Assembly (NCBI GenBank): GCA_036675475.1 | Contig: JAKFEY010000100.1 | Coordinates: 1-10,087, forward strand | Direction: 5' to 3' | Source: JALYRV01 sp036675475 | GTDB taxonomy: Bacteria; Acidobacteriota; Vicinamibacteria; Vicinamibacterales; SCN-69-37 | DNA: 10,087 nt | In this document: positions 5,042 to 10,087 of the stretch, in pieces | Position numbering within the stretch: position 1 is the stretch's first letter | How the letters are laid out: every line of letters starts with the position of its first letter | The notes under the pieces: model-generated | What the model was told of the DNA's origin: nothing | The model's database searches: none | What the model saw: only the letters and a program-made list of their open reading frames with translations | Made by a program: the position numbers and the translations under genes

Positions 5042-5943
5042 GTCCGGCGCACGCGCCGGTACTGCTGTCAGAAACGCTCGCGCTGCTCGCACCGTCCCGC
5101 GGGGGCACGTTTGTCGACTGCACGGTGGGACTGGGCGGGCACACGGCGGCCCTGCTCGAAGCGGGCGCGACGCGCGTCATCGGGCTCGATCGCGATCCGC
5201 GCGCGCTCGAGGTCGCGGGCGAGCGGCTGGCGGCCTGGGGCGATCGCGTGATGCTCGTGCACGCCGACTATCGCGAGCTGCCGGCGGTGCTGGCCGATCG
5301 CGGCATCGGGGCGATCGATGGCGCGCTCGCGGATCTCGGCGTGAGCTCGATGCAGCTCGACGAGGCGGCGCGCGGGTTCAGTTTCCGGGCCGACGGCCCG
5401 CTCGACATGCGCATGGACACCACGCGCGGCGAGACAGCCGCCGAAATGCTCGCGTCGGTCGACGAGCAGGACCTCGCGAACGTGATTTACCGCTTCGGCG
5501 AGGAGCGCAAGTCGCGTCGCGTGGCGCGCGCCATCGTCGAGGCGCGCGGCGAGGCGCCCATTGAGACCACCGCGCGGCTTGCGTCGATCGTGCGGCGCGC
5601 CGCCGGCGGCGGCACGTATCAGCGGATCGATCCGGCGACGCGCACGTTTCAGGCGCTGCGCATCTGGGTGAACCGCGAGCTCGACGGGCTGGACGCGTTC
5701 ATCGTCGACGCCGTCCGCGCGCTTGGGGCCGGCGGACGGCTCGTGGTGATTGCGTTTCACTCGCTGGAAGACCGCATCGTCAAGCACACGATGCGGATTC
5801 TCGCCAAAGGCGAGGGGCTTCCCGGCGGCGAAGTACTGGTCAGGGTGCTCACCAAGAAGCCGGTGACGGCCGCCGAGGCCGAGGTTGCCGGTAATCCGCG
5901 GTCGCGCAGCGCCAAGCTTCGCGCGGTGGAAAGGGTCGCATGA
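5038..5943 (+). CDS. rsmH: RsmH (MraW), 16S rRNA (cytosine-1402-N4)-methyltransferase
   Basis: SAM-dependent enzyme that methylates N4 of C1402 in the 16S rRNA decoding centre; a standard second gene of dcw clusters. From TTG 5038 the protein has 301 residues, close to the 313 of E. coli, and starts with the usual H-x-P-V-L-L pattern (residues 5-10). Motifs: FVDCTVGLGGHT at 25-36 (SAM motif I), GLDRDP at 49-54, ADLGVSSMQLDEAARGFSF at 98-116, PLDMRMD at 121-127, GEERKSRRVARAI at 154-166, DPATRTFQALRIWVNRE at 198-214, IAFHSLEDRIVK at 238-249, and the C-terminal NPRSRSAKLRAVER at 286-299. The TTG overlaps the mraZ stop (TTGA) and has GGAG 8 nt upstream. Its own stop overlaps ftsL as ATGA. Nothing essential appears missing. 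Confidence 0.97.
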   Translation: MSPAHAPVLLSETLALLAPSRGGTFVDCTVGLGGHTAALLEAGATRVIGLDRDPRALEVAGERLAAWGDRVMLVHADYRELPAVLADRGIGAIDGALADLGVSSMQLDEAARGFSFRADGPLDMRMDTTRGETAAEMLASVDEQDLANVIYRFGEERKSRRVARAIVEARGEAPIETTARLASIVRRAAGGGTYQRIDPATRTFQALRIWVNRELDGLDAFIVDAVRALGAGGRLVVIAFHSLEDRIVKHTMRILAKGEGLPGGEVLVRVLTKKPVTAAEAEVAGNPRSRSAKLRAVERVA

Positions 5944-6332
5944 GCAGCGTCGACTTCGAATATCAGATTCGCAAAGACGTCCGGAACAATCCGATCGTCC
6001 GCGAGGTCGATCATCAGCGCCATCGCGAGCTGTGGCGATGGATGCTGATTGGCGGCTTTCTCGTGGGCGTGCTGCTGTTTTCGGCGTGGCAGCACTTCGT
6101 GCTGCTGCAGCACGGCTACGCGACCGAGCGGCTGCAGCAGGAGCGCGCGGAGCTCGAAGAGATTCAGCGCAAGCTGCGGCTCGAGATCGAGACGCTGACG
6201 TCGCCGCAGCGGATCGAAAGCATCGCCATCGAGGAGCTGAAGATGGTGCCCGCGGCCCCGGGCTCGTCGGTCGTCATCGAGCGCGTCAACCCGCCGCAGG
6301 CGGCCGGTAAGGCCGTGGTGGCCTCGCGATGA
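5940..6332 (+). CDS. ftsL: FtsL-like cell-division protein (bitopic, coiled coil)
   Basis: A 130-residue single-span membrane protein placed between rsmH and ftsI, where ftsL normally sits. A basic and polar cytoplasmic tail of about 34 residues precedes a hydrophobic span at about 35-56, then a heptad-like coiled coil at about 58-88, rich in Leu, Glu and Gln. LTSPQRIESIAIEELKM at 86-102 matches the conserved FtsL block before the C-terminus. FtsL joins FtsB and FtsQ in the periplasm and activates the FtsW-FtsI septal synthase. Primary sequence in this family is poorly conserved, so the call rests on topology, the SPxRIE block and synteny. The ATG overlaps the rsmH stop as ATGA, with a purine-rich GGAAAGGG just upstream. 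The stop overlaps ftsI as ATGA. The C-terminal 18 residues (AAPGSS onward) are low-complexity and probably disordered. Confidence 0.9.
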   Translation: MSSVDFEYQIRKDVRNNPIVREVDHQRHRELWRWMLIGGFLVGVLLFSAWQHFVLLQHGYATERLQQERAELEEIQRKLRLEIETLTSPQRIESIAIEELKMVPAAPGSSVVIERVNPPQAAGKAVVASR

Positions 6333-8455
6333 GCGCCCCAACCCTTCGCGAACGTTTCGGAGCGCTGGCGCAGCTGCTGCCGGCCGCGATGCGGCCGTCC
6401 GAGCCGTCACTGGCGCCCGAGCTCGAATCGGATCGCGAATGGCGGCGGACGATCAAGTCGCGCCTGCTGATTGCCGTCATCGGCGTCATCGGCTGGACGG
6501 CGGTGATCGAGGCGCGGCTGGTGTGGTTCCAGGTCGTGCAGCACGCCGCGCTCGAGCAGCGCGCGCTCATGCAGCAGCAGGAGTCGGTCATCGCGCCGGC
6601 GCGCCGGGGCGAGATCCTCGACCGCAACGGCAATCTGCTGGCGTTCAGCGTCGATGCCGACACGCTCGTCGCCGTGCCGTCCGAAGTGGATCAGCCCGAA
6701 GACACCGCCCGCGCGATCTGCGCCGTGCTGACGTGCAGCGACGATGAGCGCGCCGTGATCACGCGGCGCCTGCAGCGCAACGGCGCGTACGCGCAGCTGC
6801 GCCGGTTCGTGTCGCCGGAAGAGGCGGCGGCCATCGCAAAGCTCGAGCTGCCCGGCATCGACTTCATTCAGGAAACGAAGCGGTATTACCCGAAGCTGAA
6901 TCTCGCGTCGCACGTGCTGGGCTTCGTCGGCACGGAGAACAAGGGGCTCGGCGGCATCGAACAGGCGTACGACACGCTCATCAAGGGCAAGGACGGCCGC
7001 ATCCGGCTGCAGATCGACGCCCGGCAGGACGCGCTCGAGAGCCGCATCGAGCTCGAGCCCACGTCGGGCGCGTCGCTCGAGCTGACGATCGATCAGTACC
7101 TGCAGCACATCGCCGAGCGCGAGCTGAAGCGCGGCGTGGATGAAACGCGCGCGGCCGGCGGCACGGCAATTGTGATGGATCCGCGCACGGGGGAAATCCT
7201 GGCGCTGGCGAACTATCCGACCTACAACCCGAACGCGTTCAACCGCGTCGACAGTCCCGCGGTCCGCCGCAACCGGGCGATTCAGGAAATTTACGAGCCG
7301 GGATCGACGTTCAAGATTGTCACGGCCTCAGCCGCGATCCAGGAAGGCGTGCTGTCGCCCTCGGACATGATCGATTGCGCGCCCGGCTACATCACGATCG
7401 GCGGCTGGCGCCGCGTCGAGGACGTGCATGCCTACGGCATGCTCTCGTTCGAAGACGTCATCGTCAAATCGAGCAACGTCGGCGCCATCAAGGCCGGGCT
7501 GCAGGTGGGCGCCACGCGCCTTGGCGATTACGTGAGCCGGTTCGGCTTCGGCCAGCGGCTCGCGCCCGATTTCCCGGGACAGAGCCCGGGCATCGTGTGG
7601 CGCCCCGAGCAGCTCGACGACAGCGCCATCGCGTCGGTGTCGATGGGCTATCAGATCGGCGTGACGCCGCTGCAGATGGTGACGGCCGTGAGCGCGGTCG
7701 CCAACGGCGGCAAGCTGCTCGAGCCGCACCTGGTGCGCGCGACGATCCGCGACGGCGCGCGCCAGACGGTGGCGCCGAAGGTCGTGCGCCAGGCCATCAC
7801 GCAGGCCACCGCGAGCACCATGACGATGATCATGGAAAGCGTGGTCGAGCGCGGCACCGCGAAGGCGGCGGCGCTCGATGGCTATCGCGTGGCGGGCAAG
7901 ACCGGCACGGCGGCGAAGCTGGTCAACGGCGCGTATTCCAAACAGGATTACAACGGCTCGTTTGTCGGCTTCGTGCCGTCGCGCAAGCCCGCGTTGACGA
8001 TTCTCGTGGTGATCGACTCGGGCCGCACCGGACAGGGCTACGGCGGCGCCGTGGCCGCGCCCGTGTTCAAGCGCATTGCCGAAGCGTCGCTGCGCCATCT
8101 CGGCGTGCCGCGCACGATCGATCCGATTCCGGCGGTGCTCGCGTCGCTGCCGTCCGCAGAGCTGACGCCGACCGCCGCGCGCACGTCGATTCTGGCGTCG
8201 CTCACGCCTGCCGCGAATCTCGGCCTGATGCCTGACCTCCGCGGCCTGGGCGCGCGCGAAGCGCTGCGCGTGCTCGGCCGGCTCGGCCTGTCGGCGCGCG
8301 TCGAGGGCTCGGGCGTGGTCCTGCGTCAGCACCCGGAGGCCGGCGCGCCGCTCGAGCGCGGCGGCTGGAGCGTGCTGCGCCTCGGACGCGAGAGTGTGCC
8401 GTTCGACGGGGGCGCCGCGCAGGCCGAGCGCCGGGAGCCGGAGGCGCCCCGGTGA
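6329..8455 (+). CDS. ftsI: FtsI-type class B penicillin-binding protein with C-terminal PASTA domain
   Basis: Septal D,D-transpeptidase of 708 residues. A cytoplasmic tail (1-44) precedes a membrane span at about 45-66. The PBP dimerisation domain follows, with RRGEILDRNGNLLA at 92-105 and RYYPKLNLASHVLGFVG at 185-201. The transpeptidase domain has the three catalytic motifs: STFK at 326-329 (Ser326 nucleophile), SSN at 381-383, and KTG at 524-526. After a Pro/Ala-rich linker, about 633-686 (MPDLRGLGAREALRVL onward) forms one PASTA domain, typical of SpoVD/Pbp2x-like enzymes and of FtsI in several Gram-negative phyla but absent from E. coli FtsI. It crosslinks septal peptidoglycan in complex with FtsW and FtsL. 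The ATG overlaps the ftsL stop by 4 nt and the stop overlaps murE as GTGA. The last 20 residues are charged and probably disordered. Confidence 0.96.
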   Translation: MSAPTLRERFGALAQLLPAAMRPSEPSLAPELESDREWRRTIKSRLLIAVIGVIGWTAVIEARLVWFQVVQHAALEQRALMQQQESVIAPARRGEILDRNGNLLAFSVDADTLVAVPSEVDQPEDTARAICAVLTCSDDERAVITRRLQRNGAYAQLRRFVSPEEAAAIAKLELPGIDFIQETKRYYPKLNLASHVLGFVGTENKGLGGIEQAYDTLIKGKDGRIRLQIDARQDALESRIELEPTSGASLELTIDQYLQHIAERELKRGVDETRAAGGTAIVMDPRTGEILALANYPTYNPNAFNRVDSPAVRRNRAIQEIYEPGSTFKIVTASAAIQEGVLSPSDMIDCAPGYITIGGWRRVEDVHAYGMLSFEDVIVKSSNVGAIKAGLQVGATRLGDYVSRFGFGQRLAPDFPGQSPGIVWRPEQLDDSAIASVSMGYQIGVTPLQMVTAVSAVANGGKLLEPHLVRATIRDGARQTVAPKVVRQAITQATASTMTMIMESVVERGTAKAAALDGYRVAGKTGTAAKLVNGAYSKQDYNGSFVGFVPSRKPALTILVVIDSGRTGQGYGGAVAAPVFKRIAEASLRHLGVPRTIDPIPAVLASLPSAELTPTAARTSILASLTPAANLGLMPDLRGLGAREALRVLGRLGLSARVEGSGVVLRQHPEAGAPLERGGWSVLRLGRESVPFDGGAAQAERREPEAPR

Positions 8456-9948
8456 CATTTGGCGATCTGATCCGGGCGTCGCGATCGCTTGCCGCCTCGG
8501 GCCTTGCCGGCTCGAGCGGCCTTGCCGATCGCCGCGTGGCCGGCATCGCGTACGACTCGCGCGATGTCGTCGCCGGATCGATTTTCGTTGCGCTGAAGGG
8601 CGTCAAGCTCGATGGCGCGCGCTTCGCGATCGACGCCGCCAAGCGCGGCGCGATCGCGATCGTGTCGGAGGGCCCGGTGCCTGACGATGTGCCGCCGGGC
8701 CCGATGTGGCTGACGGTGTCGAACGCGCGCGCCGCGCTGGCGGAATTATCGGCCGTGTATTACGGCCGGCCCAGCGAGCAGCTGACGCTCATCGGCGTCA
8801 CGGGCACCAACGGCAAGACCACCACCACGTATCTGCTGGCCGCCATCTTCGACGCGGCCGGCATCAGCTGCGGCCGCATCGGCACGGTGACCACGCGCAT
8901 CGGCGACGAGGAACGCGAAGCGGCGCGCACGACGCCGGAAGCGCCCGATCTGCAGCGCCTGCTGCGCGAGATGGTCGACCGCGGCCTGGGCGCCTGCGCG
9001 ATGGAAGTGTCCTCGCACGCGCTGTCGCTGCACCGCGTGGACGAGCTGCGCTTTGCCGCGGCGGTGTTCTCGAATCTCACGCGCGACCACCTGGATTTTC
9101 ACGGCGACATGGAGCGCTATTTCGCCGCGAAGCGCCGGCTCTTCGAGCTGCTGCCCGAGGGCGCGCCGGCCGTCATCAACGTCGACGACCCGCGCGGCGC
9201 GGATCTCGCCGCGTCGATGCCGCGCGCGGTGACGTACGCGATCGATCGCCCCGCGCACGTGACGCCGGGGCAGCTGCAGTACTCGCTCGACGGCCTCGAC
9301 TTCGAGGTGCAGACCCCGCGCGGCCGCCTGCACGTGCGGTCGCCGCTCGTGGGCCGGCCCAACGCGTACAACGTGCTGGCCGCCATCGCGACCGCGGTGG
9401 CGCTCGATCTGCCATTCGACGCGATCGAGCGCGGCCTCGCGGCGCTCAAAGCCGTCCCCGGCCGCTTCGAGATGGCCTCGTCGCCCGCTGACGACGTGCG
9501 TGTGGTTGTCGATTACGCGCATACGGACGATGCGCTCAAGAACCTGCTCGAGACGGCGCGGCCGCTTGCCACGGGGCGCGTCATTACGGTGTTCGGCTGC
9601 GGCGGCGATCGCGACGCCACCAAGCGTCCGCTCATGGGCGCGGTGGCCGCGCGGCTCAGCGACCTGGTCATCGTGACGTCCGACAATCCGCGCAGCGAGC
9701 CGCCGGAGCGCATCATCGCGGAGATCCGCCGCGGCATGACGCGGGAGCAGGGCGCCGTGCTGGAGATTCCGGATCGGCGCCAGGCCATCGAGCGCGCCGT
9801 GCGCGACGCGCGGCCCGGTGATCTCGTGCTCGTGGCCGGCAAGGGGCACGAGAAGTATCAAATCATCGGCGACCGGACGATTCCGTTCGATGACGTCGAA
9901 GTGGCCGGCGAGGCGCTCGCGCGCCGCCGCAGCGGGTCGCGCGTCTGA
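8452..9948 (+). CDS. murE: MurE, UDP-MurNAc-L-Ala-D-Glu:meso-2,6-diaminopimelate ligase
   Basis: Cytoplasmic ATP-dependent ligase adding the third stem-peptide residue of peptidoglycan. The 498 residues match E. coli MurE (495). N-terminal uridine-binding block GIAYDSRDVVAGSIFVAL at 31-48; P-loop GVTGTNGKTTTTYLL at 115-129; TTPEAPDLQ at 160-168; AMEVSSHAL at 183-191; NLTRDHLDFHGDMERYFAAK at 208-227, with Lys227 at the carbamylated-lysine position; NAYNVLAA at 304-311; VDYAHTDDAL at 353-362; FGCGGDRDATKRPLM at 381-395. DNPRSE at 411-416 is the motif that marks meso-diaminopimelate as substrate rather than lysine, so a DAP-type wall is predicted. Asp359 replaces the common Pro of YAHTPDAL. The GTG start has GGAGG 7 nt upstream (8440-8444) and overlaps the ftsI stop. 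The stop shares one base with murF. Confidence 0.97.
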   Translation: MTFGDLIRASRSLAASGLAGSSGLADRRVAGIAYDSRDVVAGSIFVALKGVKLDGARFAIDAAKRGAIAIVSEGPVPDDVPPGPMWLTVSNARAALAELSAVYYGRPSEQLTLIGVTGTNGKTTTTYLLAAIFDAAGISCGRIGTVTTRIGDEEREAARTTPEAPDLQRLLREMVDRGLGACAMEVSSHALSLHRVDELRFAAAVFSNLTRDHLDFHGDMERYFAAKRRLFELLPEGAPAVINVDDPRGADLAASMPRAVTYAIDRPAHVTPGQLQYSLDGLDFEVQTPRGRLHVRSPLVGRPNAYNVLAAIATAVALDLPFDAIERGLAALKAVPGRFEMASSPADDVRVVVDYAHTDDALKNLLETARPLATGRVITVFGCGGDRDATKRPLMGAVAARLSDLVIVTSDNPRSEPPERIIAEIRRGMTREQGAVLEIPDRRQAIERAVRDARPGDLVLVAGKGHEKYQIIGDRTIPFDDVEVAGEALARRRSGSRV

Positions 9949-10087
9949 TGGGCGCTGCCTTCGACCTCACCGCGGAGTGGCTGGCCGGCGCGGCCGGCGG
10001 CCGGCTGATCGCCGGGGATCCGAACACGATGGTGTCGGGCGTGTCGATCGACACGCGCACGCTGCAGTCCGGCGCGCTGTACGTCGC
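9948..10087 (+). CDS. murF: MurF, UDP-MurNAc-tripeptide:D-alanyl-D-alanine ligase, N-terminal fragment
   Basis: Only 46 codons are inside the window; the gene continues past the right edge. The visible part is the start of a Mur ligase N-terminal domain: an opening helix (LTAEWLAGAAGG, 7-18), then VSGVSIDTRTLQSGALYVA at 29-47, matching the conserved block in which the Ser/Asp/Arg segment contacts the UDP-sugar. The end of that block is cut by the edge. Position right after murE and the TGATG overlap (ATG at 9948 sharing the A of the murE stop) make murF the expected gene. MurF adds D-Ala-D-Ala to complete the pentapeptide. No separate Shine-Dalgarno is evident, so it is probably coupled to murE translation. 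Confidence 0.88.
   Translation, partial: MGAAFDLTAEWLAGAAGGRLIAGDPNTMVSGVSIDTRTLQSGALYV

Noticed and set aside
7328..8458. A 376-residue open frame antisense to ftsI
   Set aside because: It lies fully over a well-supported gene. Its translation is Arg-, Ala- and His-rich with no recognisable motif, as expected from the opposite strand of GC-rich coding DNA.
8746..9861. A 371-residue open frame antisense to murE
   Set aside because: It has the same low-complexity Arg/His/Ala composition and no domain, and murE is intact in the sense frame.
1..10087. Defence system, CRISPR array, insertion sequence, tRNA or attachment site
   Set aside because: I looked for spaced repeats, terminal inverted repeats, transposase or nuclease motifs and tRNA-like arms and found none. 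Nearly all of the window is accounted for by biosynthetic and division genes.

Overview
The window is a GC-rich bacterial chromosome segment with two divergent operons that meet in a short intergenic region at about 4430-4600. Several features together suggest an Acidobacteriota-like, Gram-negative soil-type bacterium: strong GC bias at third codon positions, a classical division and cell wall (dcw) cluster, a MurE with the meso-diaminopimelate DNPR motif, a division PBP with a C-terminal PASTA domain, and an operon rich in family 2 glycosyltransferases. The phylum is an inference from gene order and style, not from a marker comparison. I see no mobile element, CRISPR array, tRNA or rRNA.

Left operon (minus strand, read from 4429 down to the window edge). 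The order is a membrane-anchored GT2 glycosyltransferase, a soluble DPM1-like GT2, a 67-residue PspC-domain membrane protein, a third GT2, an SDR-family nucleotide-sugar epimerase/dehydratase, and a DegT/DnrJ/EryC1 (ArnB-like) PLP aminotransferase that runs off the left edge. The aminotransferase is a clear 258-codon coding region. Most junctions overlap by 1-4 nt (TAGTG, GTGA, ATGA) or couple a stop to a Shine-Dalgarno (TGAGGAGG). This looks like a module that makes an amino- or deoxy-sugar and transfers sugars to polyprenyl-phosphate or another surface acceptor. The SDR lacks the catalytic tyrosine of the YxxxK motif and has Asn156 instead.

Right operon (plus strand, from about 4571 to the right edge). 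The order is mraZ, rsmH (mraW), ftsL, ftsI, murE and the start of murF. Every junction overlaps by 1-4 nt. A near-consensus sigma70 promoter (TTGACA, 17 nt, TACTAT) precedes mraZ. Three TGGAN repeats at exact 10-bp pitch follow the -10 element and are a good candidate for an MraZ autoregulatory operator (mra box). The third repeat also supplies the Shine-Dalgarno for the MraZ start I prefer, GTG at 4601, which yields the family's usual N-terminus.

Together the right operon makes the regulator, the 16S rRNA methyltransferase, the septal FtsL-FtsI pair and the enzymes that build the UDP-MurNAc peptide. The left operon probably decorates the envelope. No complete, clearly new system is present. 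The items most worth checking are the mra-box candidate, the tyrosine-less SDR, and the PspC protein inside a glycosyltransferase operon.
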